Below, piece after piece: positions 1 to 8,897 of a DNA stretch of 64,000 bases. The notes under the pieces are model-generated. The model was not told the origin of the DNA. It saw only the letters and a list, made by a program, of their open reading frames with translations, and did not search any database. Source of the stretch: Chloroflexota bacterium (GTDB lineage: Bacteria > Chloroflexota > Anaerolineae > Aggregatilineales > Phototrophicaceae); assembly GCA_011523615.1 (NCBI GenBank), contig WTGJ01000027.1, positions 666,826-730,825 on the forward strand, read 5' to 3'. How positions within the stretch are numbered: the first letter of the stretch is position 1; each line of letters opens with the position of its first letter. Position numbers and translations under genes: made by a program.

Positions 1-299
1 ATTCCCAAAGTGCTCAGCCAGGAATATCGCTCTTCAAAAGCCAGGCCATCCGCGAACATCTGCGTGGCGGTAAAAGGAGACTCGGCATCCATGCTGCTTT
101 GCGCCGCAGCGATCTGATCTACCTGGGCGTTGTAACTGAAATACAAGAAAGCCGACAAAACCAACGCGATGACAGCCGCGCTGATCGCTACCCCGCGGAT
201 CAGGTCTTTCTTTTCACCATCGATCCATAAGATGATGACGCCGGCAAACAGTGGCGTGAAAATGATGGCGGAAATCAACGGGATATCCAACAGTGTCAT
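1..299 (-). CDS. nuoM: NADH-quinone oxidoreductase subunit M, second copy (partial)
   Basis: This is the N-terminal 99 residues of a membrane protein that runs off the left window edge. It reads from an ATG at 299 as MTLLDIPLISAIIFTPLF, has two hydrophobic helices, and ends in EERYSWLSTLG. That last stretch matches the region just before the conserved HLGVDGIS segment of NuoM antiporter-like subunits. It lies 34 nt downstream of a complete nuoM on the same strand, so the operon carries two M-type subunits. The sequence is clearly different from the first copy, so it is a paralogue and not an assembly duplication. NuoM subunits form proton channels in the membrane arm of complex I. NuoN is a possible alternative, but the preserved part reads more like NuoM. 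Confidence 0.75.
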   Translation of the reverse strand, partial: MTLLDIPLISAIIFTPLFAGVIILWIDGEKKDLIRGVAISAAVIALVLSAFLYFSYNAQVDQIAAAQSSMDAESPFTATQMFADGLAFEERYSWLSTLG

Positions 300-333
300 G
301 AATTCCGCTCCCAATCCAGCATCGATCCTTTGC

Positions 334-1947
334 TCAGCCTCCCAAATACTGGATGATCGAACTGTTGATGGTGGGCAACAACCAGTTCGGCCACAATCCA
401 GTGAACAGCATCAAGATCAAAAGCGGCGCAATCGCCAACGCTTCTCGCCATTCGATCTCCAATTGGGTATCCCGCCAGCGCAGATTGAAGGGGCCATGCA
501 AAACGGCACGAATGCCCTTCAAGATATAAGCACCGGTGAACAATAGCCCCACCATCGCGAGCACCGTGAGCCAGGTGTAGACCGGCCAGGCCCCTCGCAC
601 GATCAAGAATTCACTGACGAAGCCATTCAAACCTGGCAAACCCAAACTGGCCATGCTGGTGAAAATGAAGATCCCACCGTATATGGGCGCTTTCACCCAG
701 AAACCGCCATATTCTCGCAAATCCCGGGTATGTGTTTTGTGATAGATGGCACCGGCCAACAAGAACATGCCCGCCGAACTCAAGCCATGATTGAACATTT
801 GCAATACCGTACCATTCGCTGCGTGAATCGCATGTTCGAGCTGGGCCGCGCTTCCCTCCTGCCAGGCCTGGCTATACACCAACGCGAGCACAGCCAAACC
901 GATGGCGACAAAGCCCATATGATTCACGGAACTATAAGCGACCAGGCGTTTGATGTCGTTTTGTGCCCAGGCGGCAAACGCTCCCAGGACAATCCCCAGG
1001 ACGGCCAAGAACGCAAATATGCCGGCGTAATTCGTCACAAAGCCCAGCAGATTCACTTCGCTGATCCAAACATCCGGAAACAGCGGGATCACCAAGCGGA
1101 TGAAACCGAATGCGCCGAGCTTCAGCATCACGCCCGCCAGCAACATCGAGCCAGCGGTTGGCGCCTCCCCATGGGCATCGGGCAACCAGGTATGAAAGGG
1201 CCAAACAGGGATTTTGATGCAGAAAGCCAAGAAGAAACCGATGAACGTGAGTGCTTTCACCGTGCTATGGCTGATCCCCAAAAAGACACCGCCATCGCCA
1301 GTAAAACTGGGCCAGATCTGTACCAGCTTTTGTATCTCGTAGGTTCCGCCGGTCAAACCAATGAGTTGCGTGGCGAGGAGCATGCCCAGGGTACCGCCAA
1401 CCGAATAAATCATGAACTTGGTTGCCGCATATTTTCGATTCGGCCCGCCCCATTGGTCGATGATGAAATACATGGGGACCAAGCTGAGCTCGTAAAACAA
1501 GAAGAAAATCATCAAGTCCATCGCGATAAAAACGCCCATCAAGCCCGTTTGGAAAAACAGGATCAAGGCCAAATGCATCGAGGCGCGGTCTTCCACTTCC
1601 CAACTGATGAGGATGGCCAGCGGGGTTAAGATTCCCGTCAACAGGACCATCGTTACGCTGATGCCATCCACCCCCAAATGCCAGGATGCATTGAGCAGCC
1701 GAAACCATTCCGCCTTCACCACCAATTGAAAACTGGGGCCATCCGCCTGGTAAGCGAGGAACACATCCAGGGCAAGCCAGGTGAGCAGGAGCGAGAATCC
1801 CAGAGCAAGCCAACGCGAGATGATGCGAACTTGCACCTCACTCAACCGCAGCAGTTGAGGCAAAAACCCAACGATGAAGGCAAAGAGTGCCGGCAAGATG
1901 ATCAATGAATTCAGCGGATCCAAGCCCAGGAAAGATGCCATTGCCAT
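334..1947 (-). CDS. nuoM: NADH-quinone oxidoreductase subunit M
   Basis: This 537-residue, very hydrophobic antiporter-like subunit sits in the membrane arm of complex I and translocates protons as NADH electrons reduce quinone. Visible family signatures include WHLGVDGIS near residue 90, FFLFYELSLVPMYF near residue 148 with the conserved Glu, the channel segment VWPFHTWLPDAHGEAPT near residue 247, and NDIKRLVAYSSVNHMGF near residue 329 with the conserved Lys. Length is normal for NuoM (about 500-540). The start at 1947 is 3 nt after the nuoL stop, and a second ATG lies two codons in. A second nuoM follows downstream. Confidence 0.95.
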   Translation of the reverse strand: MAMASFLGLDPLNSLIILPALFAFIVGFLPQLLRLSEVQVRIISRWLALGFSLLLTWLALDVFLAYQADGPSFQLVVKAEWFRLLNASWHLGVDGISVTMVLLTGILTPLAILISWEVEDRASMHLALILFFQTGLMGVFIAMDLMIFFLFYELSLVPMYFIIDQWGGPNRKYAATKFMIYSVGGTLGMLLATQLIGLTGGTYEIQKLVQIWPSFTGDGGVFLGISHSTVKALTFIGFFLAFCIKIPVWPFHTWLPDAHGEAPTAGSMLLAGVMLKLGAFGFIRLVIPLFPDVWISEVNLLGFVTNYAGIFAFLAVLGIVLGAFAAWAQNDIKRLVAYSSVNHMGFVAIGLAVLALVYSQAWQEGSAAQLEHAIHAANGTVLQMFNHGLSSAGMFLLAGAIYHKTHTRDLREYGGFWVKAPIYGGIFIFTSMASLGLPGLNGFVSEFLIVRGAWPVYTWLTVLAMVGLLFTGAYILKGIRAVLHGPFNLRWRDTQLEIEWREALAIAPLLILMLFTGLWPNWLLPTINSSIIQYLGG

Positions 1948-1950
1948 CGA

Positions 1951-4245
1951 TCAGCTCCCTGAAGCCATAGTAACCGCTACCACAGCGCCGACGAGAATGG
2001 CAGCGGCGACCACAAACAAGAGGTATTGCTGAACCCGTCCGGTTTGGATCCGACGCAGCCAACGGCCCGAATGCGCGATACCCTCTGGGATGCCATCACC
2101 CACCCCATCGATCAACCAGGTGTTGAGCACTTTCATCAAGTCGCCCAGCCAAACGAAGACCCTCGCGATCCCATGCAAGATGCCATCGATCAAGGTTCGG
2201 TCGAGGAATCGATCGGTGACCACATGAGCGACCCAATGGGCCGGTCGCAAGAACAGCCATCGATACCATTCATCGATGTAGTACTTGTTCTTGAGCAAAG
2301 TGTGCAATTGCAGGCCCAGGATACCAATCAGCGGGTCCTCCTGTTGGGCAGCCAGCGGCTTGCGCCAATAGAGAAGCCACCCCAAGCCAATCCCACCCAG
2401 GGCTATGCCAAACGAAAAGAGCACCGGTATGGTGTCGAATTTTAATTTCTCGGGCACTTCTAAGAGAGTGGCACCCACGAAGCGAAAGAAGGGATTGTAT
2501 TCTGCCGAAAAAATGCTGCCCAACAGCGGAAAATCTGGGTGCACGCCCACATAGCCCGCCAGGATGGCGAAGAAGGCCAGGATGATCAGCGGCAAAGTCA
2601 TCGTGAAACTCACCAGACCCTGGCCCAAATTGGCGTGACGTGCTTCTTCCGTCCGTGCTTCACCCATGAAGGTCAACCCGAGTTGGCGCATGGTATAAAA
2701 CGCGGTCAGGAAAGCGGCCAATACCAACATCACGAAGACAAAAATATGCCCCGCATACCCATGACTCAAGCCATACCAGGCATCGGCCAAGATTTCATCT
2801 TTGGACCAAAAACCAGCGGTGATGAGGGGAAATCCGGCCAGCGATAAACCGCCGATGAGGAAGGTGACGAAAGTGACCGGCATGGTTTTTCTCAAACCAC
2901 CCATATTCAACATATCCTGCGGATCAAAAGCGTGTCCCTGTTCTGCTTCATGCTCTTCTTCCGAGTGATCATGGGAATGTACGTGGTGTGCGCCATGTTC
3001 CATGCCATGGATCACCGCACCGGAAGCCATGAAGAGCAAGGCCTTGAAAAAAGCATGCATGATCAAATGGAACGCAGCTGAGATGTATGCCCCGATGCCC
3101 AGGGCCGCCGCCATGAAGCCCAGCTGTGATATCGTCGAATAAGCCAAGACGCGCTTGACATCATTCTGGGCCACGGCGATCGTCGCCGCAAACAATGCCG
3201 TGAATCCGCCCACGACGACCAAGAATACCAATGGCAATGGGTAATGGCCGTGATGTGCATCCCCACCCGCTGATAACAGGGGGAACAGCCGTATGATGGC
3301 ATAAATTCCGGCCGATACCATCGCTGCGGCGTGGATCATGGCACTGACTGGCGTCGGGCCCTCCATCGCATCCGGCAACCAGGTATGCAAAGGAAACTGT
3401 GCAGATTTGCCCACCGTACCGATGATGAGGAACACGCCGATCAATCCGGCAGCGCTGACGCCCCAACTGCCGAAGATGATGGCGGGTGTGCTTTCCAACA
3501 GTTGGAGGACGCTCGCATCATAGAGTATGGAACGAAAGCTCAGCGTCCCCGTGATGGCATAGAGATAAACGATCCCCAGCAGCATCACCACATCGGCGAC
3601 GCGCGTGGTCATGAAAGCTTTGATGGCCGCTTCATAAGCACTCTTCTTTTCGTACCAAAAACCGATCAGCATGTAGGAACAAAGGCCCATCACTTCCCAG
3701 CCCACAAAGAGCAGCAAGAGATTGTCGGCAACGACCAAGGTCAGCATGGCGGCGGCAAACAGTGAAATCAGGGCAAAAAACCGCGCCTGTCTGGGATCGT
3801 GCGCCATGTAACCCACGCTGTAAATGAAAATCATCAGCACTGCGATGGGCACCATGATGAGCATGACGGCAGTGAGTGGATCCACCAACACCCCCATCAT
3901 GAACGGTTCAGTGCCGCTATCCATCCAGGCAATTTGGTCGGCGAAGACGTGAATGCCGAATTGATCTTGATCCAGGGCTTGCAAGACAACGGACCCGGCC
4001 AATATCAAGGAAATGACCGCCGCAATGAGCCCAATCCACACGCTCACCACTCGGCTCCAGTGCTTCACCACCGGAACTTGCGTGCCCTCATAATCCGGGT
4101 GATGGCCGCCATATCCAGCACTCGTGGCCGACACCAGCTTTGCTTTGTTGCTCAAGAGAACGATCACAAAAAAAGCGAGTAGTGGTGCCACGGGAATGAA
4201 CCACGGCAGCAGATTGGGATCGGCGAGGATTTCAGCGATCGTCAT
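1951..4245 (-). CDS. nuoL: NADH-quinone oxidoreductase subunit L
   Basis: This 764-residue protein is the distal proton-pumping subunit of complex I and carries the long lateral helix at its C-terminus. Signatures include FVGWEVMGLCSYMLIGFW near residue 180, QFPLHTWLPDAMEGPTPVSA near 288, NDVKRVLAYSTISQLGFM near 362 and FWSKDEIL near 484. It is somewhat longer than the E. coli protein (613 residues). Part of the excess is a His/Glu-rich loop at about residues 410-435 (HGAHHVHSHDHSEEEHEAEQ), placed between the conserved SGAVIHGM and DMLNMGGL segments. It starts 8 nt after nuoK and ends 3 nt before nuoM. Confidence 0.95.
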   Translation of the reverse strand: MTIAEILADPNLLPWFIPVAPLLAFFVIVLLSNKAKLVSATSAGYGGHHPDYEGTQVPVVKHWSRVVSVWIGLIAAVISLILAGSVVLQALDQDQFGIHVFADQIAWMDSGTEPFMMGVLVDPLTAVMLIMVPIAVLMIFIYSVGYMAHDPRQARFFALISLFAAAMLTLVVADNLLLLFVGWEVMGLCSYMLIGFWYEKKSAYEAAIKAFMTTRVADVVMLLGIVYLYAITGTLSFRSILYDASVLQLLESTPAIIFGSWGVSAAGLIGVFLIIGTVGKSAQFPLHTWLPDAMEGPTPVSAMIHAAAMVSAGIYAIIRLFPLLSAGGDAHHGHYPLPLVFLVVVGGFTALFAATIAVAQNDVKRVLAYSTISQLGFMAAALGIGAYISAAFHLIMHAFFKALLFMASGAVIHGMEHGAHHVHSHDHSEEEHEAEQGHAFDPQDMLNMGGLRKTMPVTFVTFLIGGLSLAGFPLITAGFWSKDEILADAWYGLSHGYAGHIFVFVMLVLAAFLTAFYTMRQLGLTFMGEARTEEARHANLGQGLVSFTMTLPLIILAFFAILAGYVGVHPDFPLLGSIFSAEYNPFFRFVGATLLEVPEKLKFDTIPVLFSFGIALGGIGLGWLLYWRKPLAAQQEDPLIGILGLQLHTLLKNKYYIDEWYRWLFLRPAHWVAHVVTDRFLDRTLIDGILHGIARVFVWLGDLMKVLNTWLIDGVGDGIPEGIAHSGRWLRRIQTGRVQQYLLFVVAAAILVGAVVAVTMASGS

Positions 4246-4253
4246 GAATCAAC

Positions 4254-4562
4254 CTAACCCCTCAACGCATCCACTTCTTCGACCACGATGGAGCGGTAAT
4301 GACGGTATACCGCGATGATGATCGCTAAGCCCACGGCAGCTTCTGCCGCAGCCACCACGATGACGAATGCGGCAAAGACCTGACCAGCCATATCCAACGG
4401 GGTGTGGTAACGCCAAAATGCGACCAAATTGATGTTGGCTGAATTCAGCATCAACTCGACACTCATCAAGATGACAATGGCGTTGCGCCGCGTGAGCACA
4501 CCGAAAGTGCCGATGGCGAACAAAGCGCTGGCCACCACCAGGTAGCACCACAAGGGCATCAT
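4254..4562 (-). CDS. nuoK: NADH-quinone oxidoreductase subunit K
   Basis: This 102-residue three-helix membrane-arm subunit of complex I has normal length. The two buried glutamates needed for proton transfer are present, one in SVELMLNSANINLVAF (Glu near residue 36) and one in VVAAAEAAVGLAI (Glu near residue 72). Its start overlaps the nuoJ stop by 4 nt (ATGA), so translation is probably coupled to nuoJ. nuoL follows after 8 nt. Confidence 0.95.
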   Translation of the reverse strand: MMPLWCYLVVASALFAIGTFGVLTRRNAIVILMSVELMLNSANINLVAFWRYHTPLDMAGQVFAAFVIVVAAAEAAVGLAIIIAVYRHYRSIVVEEVDALRG

Positions 4563-5089
4563 TCGTCGGCGTTCCTTGCTTCCCGCGCGAGGACGATGGC
4601 CCCGATCATCGCCGCCGTCAACAGAACCGCTGCCACTTCGAAGGGCAACACGAAGCCATCGCCACTGACCAAGGCAATCCCTAAATCTGTCGTACTGCCC
4701 GGTGGTGCATCGGGTACGGCGGACAGATCACCCCAGATGGGCTCGATCACGGTGAACAATAAGACGATGAATAGCAGCAGGGAGGCGCTGGCGCCGAGCC
4801 ACCAGAGGGAAGAGAACCTGCGTTGCAGTTGGGTCATCCCCCGCGTGAGCATGACCGCGAAAGTGATCAATATGCCGATGGCGCCGATATAGACCAAGAC
4901 CTGAACAGCGGCCAGGAATGGCGCATGGAGCAATACAAAATAACCGGCGACACCAAACAAGCTCACGATGAGCCAAATGGAGCCACGGACCAGGTTGCGA
5001 TTGTTCACCACACCGATCGCCCCGCCCAAAGTCAGGATGGTGCTCAAGAGGAAAAAGAAGGTATGCGGGGTGATTTCGATGCCAGCCAT
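4559..5089 (-). CDS. nuoJ: NADH-quinone oxidoreductase subunit J
   Basis: This 176-residue membrane subunit has five predicted helices. The most conserved part of the family is present as AAVQVLVYIGAIGILITFAV near residue 65, followed by the MLT motif. NuoJ contributes the flexible transmembrane helix 3 region that links quinone reduction to the proton channels. It starts 3 nt after nuoH and overlaps nuoK by 4 nt. In most bacteria nuoI separates nuoH from nuoJ; here nuoI is absent. Confidence 0.93.
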   Translation of the reverse strand: MAGIEITPHTFFFLLSTILTLGGAIGVVNNRNLVRGSIWLIVSLFGVAGYFVLLHAPFLAAVQVLVYIGAIGILITFAVMLTRGMTQLQRRFSSLWWLGASASLLLFIVLLFTVIEPIWGDLSAVPDAPPGSTTDLGIALVSGDGFVLPFEVAAVLLTAAMIGAIVLAREARNADE

Positions 5090-5092
5090 GAT

Positions 5093-6292
5093 TCAGTTGC
5101 CTGCCGCAGCCATGAGTCTTTGTCTTTTTCCGCGAAACCGTATGATGCTCAAGACGACCGCGACTTGCAATGCATTTCCGGCCAGCATGATGATCGTCAT
5201 CGGCAGGGTATCCACGAAGCCGGGAGAGTTCGCCAAATCGACCGCAAAACCCAATTCCTGAATGATTTTGAGCAAGAGTGCCGTGACCAGCAAATTGACG
5301 ATGGAGAGGGGCACCAACCATTGCCAGTTAAAATGCATCATCTGATCGATCCTCAAACGAGGAATCGTGAAGCGAACCAGGTCGGAAGCAAAGAATAGAA
5401 TCAGGGACTTGATGAAAAAGTAAAAGATGCCCAGCCAGGGCCAGCGATCCACAAAGGGGCCGTTCCAGCCGCCAAAAAAGAGGACGGCCAGCAATACGCC
5501 CTGGGTGAGCCAGTGCGCATATTCTCCGGCCATGAACATGCCAAACTTCATGCCGGAATACTCTACGTTGTAGCCCGCAGTCAACTCAGATTCAGCTTCG
5601 ATCAAGTCGAAGGGCGGGCGCCCCACCTCTGCCTGACTGGCTAAGAAAAATGTCAGGGCCGCGATGGGCGACAAAGCCACAAACCACATATTGGCTTGTG
5701 CCTCCACGATTTCCACCAGGCTGCCCGTCCCGAGAAACAGCACCGGCACCAGCAAGGCCATCACCATGGGGATCTCGTAGCTGACCAACGCGGCTACCGC
5801 GCGGAATCCGCCCAACAAGGCATATTTGTTGTTGCTTGCCCAACCGCCCATGACCACCGCTAAGGTTCCCAGAGAGGCGACGGCGATGATATAAAGCACG
5901 CCGGTTTCCAAATCCACCCCTACCACATTGGGTGCCATCGGGATCACGGCCCAAACCAGAATCACGGAAGCCACCGAAAGAACCGGTGCCACGTTGTAAA
6001 TCAGGCGATCGGCATTCGCCGGAGTGATGTCTTCTTTGGTCAACAACTTGCCCAAATCGGCAAAACTCTGCAGCAAACCGAAAGGGCCCACTCGATTCGG
6101 GCCCAGGCGATCCTGTACCCGACTGCCAAATTTGCGATCGCCCCAGATCAGGCCGATGATCACCAGCAGAGGGACCGTCGCGATGATCACGACACCGAGA
6201 ATCGTGGCGATGAATAAAGAAAGTTCGCTACCGAAACCCAGCGTGTCACGCAGCAATGACTCAAGCGCGGTTACGATATCACGCCGTTCCAA
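5093..6292 (-). CDS. nuoH: NADH-quinone oxidoreductase subunit H
   Basis: This 399-residue membrane subunit forms much of the quinone-binding chamber of complex I. It shows the family signatures DRLGPNRVGPFGLLQSFADL near residue 60, RPPFDLIEAESELTAGYN near 225, and the acidic residues around EYSGMKFGMF. At 399 residues it is longer than the usual 320-350, with an extra N-terminal segment before the first helix. It begins 38 nt after nuoA and is followed after 3 nt by nuoJ. The direct nuoA-nuoH junction means nuoB, C, D, E, F, G and I are all encoded elsewhere. Confidence 0.95.
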   Translation of the reverse strand: MERRDIVTALESLLRDTLGFGSELSLFIATILGVVIIATVPLLVIIGLIWGDRKFGSRVQDRLGPNRVGPFGLLQSFADLGKLLTKEDITPANADRLIYNVAPVLSVASVILVWAVIPMAPNVVGVDLETGVLYIIAVASLGTLAVVMGGWASNNKYALLGGFRAVAALVSYEIPMVMALLVPVLFLGTGSLVEIVEAQANMWFVALSPIAALTFFLASQAEVGRPPFDLIEAESELTAGYNVEYSGMKFGMFMAGEYAHWLTQGVLLAVLFFGGWNGPFVDRWPWLGIFYFFIKSLILFFASDLVRFTIPRLRIDQMMHFNWQWLVPLSIVNLLVTALLLKIIQELGFAVDLANSPGFVDTLPMTIIMLAGNALQVAVVLSIIRFRGKRQRLMAAAGN

Positions 6293-6330
6293 TTAAATTC
6301 TCCTCAGGTTTCTCGGTGAGACGGCGAAGA

Positions 6331-6693
6331 TCAGACCCACTCCAGTGCATCCTTCCGCCAGGCATAAATCAAGGCGTCCAGCAGCAGAAAGATGAACAAG
6401 AAGCCTGCACCAAACGCGAACAGGTCCAACTGTTGGTAAGCCATGGCCCAGGGGAACAACAAAACCATCTCCACATCAAAGATCAAGAATATCAATCCGT
6501 AAATATAATATTGAACGCGAAACTGAACCCAGGTGTCGCCCACCGTCTCCAAGCCACATTCATAGGTTTGTGTTTTGATGGCATTCGGCTTTTTCGGACC
6601 GAGCAAACGGGCAACAATTATGGGCAAAGCAGGTAATATGGGGGATAGCACGAAAAAAGCACCGATGAATGCCCAACTATTGATCGATTCCAT
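6331..6693 (-). CDS. nuoA: NADH-quinone oxidoreductase subunit A
   Basis: This small three-helix subunit of the complex I membrane arm has about 120 residues from the chosen start (MESINSWAF), normal for NuoA. Conserved KTQTYECGLETVGD forms the first loop, and FLIFDVEMVLLFPW carries the conserved acidic residues of helix 2. Three in-frame ATGs lie close together (6705, 6699, 6693). I chose 6693 because the purine run GGGGATGGGG immediately upstream could act as its ribosome binding site. It is the first gene of the operon and is preceded by a strong promoter-like sequence. Confidence 0.92.
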   Translation of the reverse strand: MESINSWAFIGAFFVLSPILPALPIIVARLLGPKKPNAIKTQTYECGLETVGDTWVQFRVQYYIYGLIFLIFDVEMVLLFPWAMAYQQLDLFAFGAGFLFIFLLLDALIYAWRKDALEWV

Positions 6694-6749
6694 CCCCATC
6701 CCCATTTCGCATTCAAGCAAACCAATGCGCATTCGGTTCAAACGCGGCG

Positions 6750-6778
6750 AGTATAGCAACGGCTGGCAGGTTGTGCAA
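6750..6778 (-). promoter_or_regulatory. Predicted sigma70-type promoter of the nuo operon
   Basis: On the minus strand the sequence reads TTGCAC (6773-6778), a 17-bp spacer, then TATACT (6750-6755). Each box matches the consensus at most positions and the spacing is ideal. Transcription would start near 6743, leaving a leader of about 40-50 nt before nuoA. Confidence 0.6.
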
Positions 6779-6813
6779 TGTTGCATACGCCAGAATCGGC
6801 GGACGCTTCGGAC

Positions 6814-7839
6814 ATGAGTGACATCAGCCAGCATGTCGATGACGCGACCTGGGATGAATTCATTCAAAGCTATGCCCACGCCCACATCCTACAAACTTCC
6901 GCATGGGCGCGACTGAAATCAAAATATGGCTGGCATTGGGAGCGGGTTACTCTGGCGGACGAAGCAGGAAACCTGGTCGCCGGCAGCCAAATCCTGTTCC
7001 GCAAATTCCCTTTTCTCCCCTACACCATCGCTTACCTGGCGATGGGGCCATATGGTGAGGCAGGCTCCATGAAAGAACTTTGGCGGGCCATACATCGCTG
7101 TGCCCGCAAACGCCGAGCCATCTACCTGAAATGGGAACCCGATGGGTGTTCTGAGAGAGGCCATTTCCGCACGCATGGTTTCATCCCCAGCCAAGAAACC
7201 ATACAACCGCCGCGGACCATCCATCTCAACATCGAGGAGGAACCAGCTCTCATCCTTACGCGAATGAACCAAAGTACCCGCCGAAAAATTCGGCGCAGCC
7301 AGCGCGAGCTCACTTTTCGGGAAGCGGCTGCCTCAGATATCCCCCGCTTTTATCCGTTGCTGAAGCAAACGGCTGAGCGAAATCGCTTCGGGATCCATCC
7401 TGAATCCTATTACGAAGCGGCCGCTCGTTCGTTCTTGCCGGCTCAAGTGGCGCTGATCCTCGCCGAGCGAGATGGAGAGGCTATGGCGGGCGTGATGACT
7501 TTTGCCCTCGGGCGACGGGCCTGGTATTTCTATGGCGCTTCTTCTGCTTCTGCGCGGAAATATGCCGCTGGCTATGGTGCGCAATGGGCCGCCATCTTAT
7601 GGGCAAGGGCAAGAGGCTGCACCGTCTATGACTTGTGGGGCATACCCGACGAAGAACCGGCGACGCTGGAAGCAGAGTTCAAGGGTCGGAGCGATGGCCT
7701 CTGGGGAGTCTATGGTTTCAAGCGAGGCTGGGGAGGGACCATCTCACGCAGTACTGGCGCCTGGGACTATGTGTATCATCCGCGCGCCTATCATGCGTTC
7801 CGCTGGGCGCTCAAAATGCGGCGAAGGATCCTCTCTTGA
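6814..7839 (+). CDS. FemAB/FemX-type aminoacyltransferase, copy 1
   Basis: This 341-residue protein belongs to the FemAB family (two GNAT-like folds). Members transfer amino acids from aminoacyl-tRNA onto the peptide stem of peptidoglycan precursors; some relatives act on other substrates. N-terminal signs are the segment HILQTSAWARLKSKYGW and the family pattern RKIRRSQRELTFREA near residue 150. The C-terminal half has GRRAWYFYGASS and YDLWGIPDEEPA, typical of the second fold. An ATG at 6778 would add 12 residues, and the choice between the two starts is uncertain. It overlaps the next gene, a paralogue, by 4 nt, so the pair is co-transcribed. The substrate cannot be told from sequence. Confidence 0.82.
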   Translation: MSDISQHVDDATWDEFIQSYAHAHILQTSAWARLKSKYGWHWERVTLADEAGNLVAGSQILFRKFPFLPYTIAYLAMGPYGEAGSMKELWRAIHRCARKRRAIYLKWEPDGCSERGHFRTHGFIPSQETIQPPRTIHLNIEEEPALILTRMNQSTRRKIRRSQRELTFREAAASDIPRFYPLLKQTAERNRFGIHPESYYEAAARSFLPAQVALILAERDGEAMAGVMTFALGRRAWYFYGASSASARKYAAGYGAQWAAILWARARGCTVYDLWGIPDEEPATLEAEFKGRSDGLWGVYGFKRGWGGTISRSTGAWDYVYHPRAYHAFRWALKMRRRILS

Positions 7840-8888
7840 GTGTGCAGATCGAGCGGATCACGGAAAAAACAAAATGGCAGCAGCTCTGGTCTGACATGCC
7901 CGATCCACACATCTTGCAGAGTTGGGAGTGGGGCGAAATCAAACGGTCGACCGCGGGCTGGCATCCCTGGCGCTATGCCTTCTATCAAGATGAGAGATTG
8001 CTTGCCATCGCCTCCATCGGCTCGCAGAAACTCGGCCCATTTTGCGTCATGTACGCACCCCGCGGCCCATTGTTCACGCATCTTGGCCTGGGTTCACCGG
8101 CGGTTCTTTCGGCGCTGCAGGCTTTGGCGCATCAACACAGAGCCATCTGGTTGAAGATCGATCCCGATATTGCCTGTGCTGCCAGGCCGGTACAGGGCAA
8201 CGAATGGAATGACCGGGAAGCAGGGCAGCAATTCAAGAGCGACCTGATCGACGCCGGTTGGCAGCATTCGCCCCAACAGGTGCAATTCTCCAACACACAA
8301 AGAATCGCCCTTTCCGCGCCGGAAGAAACCATCCTGGCGCAAATGAGCGCGAATGCTCGGCGGAAAATCCGCATCGCGCAACGAAAGGGGATCCAGATCA
8401 GAAGCGGGAACGCCGATGATATTCCTGAAATGTTTCAGATGTATGCGGAAACCGCGCAGCGGAATGACTTCCGGATTCGTTCGTTTGCCTATTACCGCAC
8501 CGCCTGGCATGAGATGTTCAAAGCGGGGCGCGCACATTTCCTGATCGCCACTTACCAAAATGAAGCCATAGCGCACTGCATTTTATTTCATGGAGGCAAC
8601 GCTTGCTGGTTTTTTTACGGCGCTTCGCGAGATAAAGAGCGCAACCGTATGCCCAATCATTTGCTGCAATGGGAGAGCCTGCGTTGGGCGAAGGGCATGG
8701 GGTATCAATGCTATGATTTCTGGGGCGCCCCAACCCAATTCCATGAAAGTGACCCTCTCTGGAAGGTATATCAATACAAGCGCGGCTTTCGCGGTTGCCT
8801 GATCCAGGGTTTGGGGGCTTGGGATCATGCACCCTACCCCAAACTGTACCGTTTGTACCAAACCGTAGAGAAGATTCGAAGTGGATAG
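7836..8888 (+). CDS. FemAB/FemX-type aminoacyltransferase, copy 2
   Basis: This 350-residue paralogue of the preceding gene shares the same landmarks: HILQSWEWGEIKRSTAGWH at the start, ANARRKIRIAQRKGIQI in the middle, and CWFFYGASRDKERN plus YDFWGAPTQF towards the C-terminus. I chose the TTG at 7836 because it overlaps the previous stop as TTGA and has AAGGA at 7824-7828, 7 nt upstream. A GTG at 7842 is possible. Two Fem proteins in series often build a two-residue bridge, as FemA and FemB do in staphylococci; applying that here is inference. Confidence 0.82.
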   Translation: MSVQIERITEKTKWQQLWSDMPDPHILQSWEWGEIKRSTAGWHPWRYAFYQDERLLAIASIGSQKLGPFCVMYAPRGPLFTHLGLGSPAVLSALQALAHQHRAIWLKIDPDIACAARPVQGNEWNDREAGQQFKSDLIDAGWQHSPQQVQFSNTQRIALSAPEETILAQMSANARRKIRIAQRKGIQIRSGNADDIPEMFQMYAETAQRNDFRIRSFAYYRTAWHEMFKAGRAHFLIATYQNEAIAHCILFHGGNACWFFYGASRDKERNRMPNHLLQWESLRWAKGMGYQCYDFWGAPTQFHESDPLWKVYQYKRGFRGCLIQGLGAWDHAPYPKLYRLYQTVEKIRSG

Positions 8889-8897
8889 GAAGAGATC

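Noticed and set aside
730..1629. Long open frame (299 codons) on the plus strand opposite nuoM
   Set aside because: It is antisense to a clear NuoM, rich in His, Gln, Asp and Arg as expected for the reverse strand of hydrophobic codons, and has no domain.
1..1947. Duplicate nuoM as an assembly artefact
   Set aside because: The 99 visible residues differ clearly from the first copy, so it is a paralogue.
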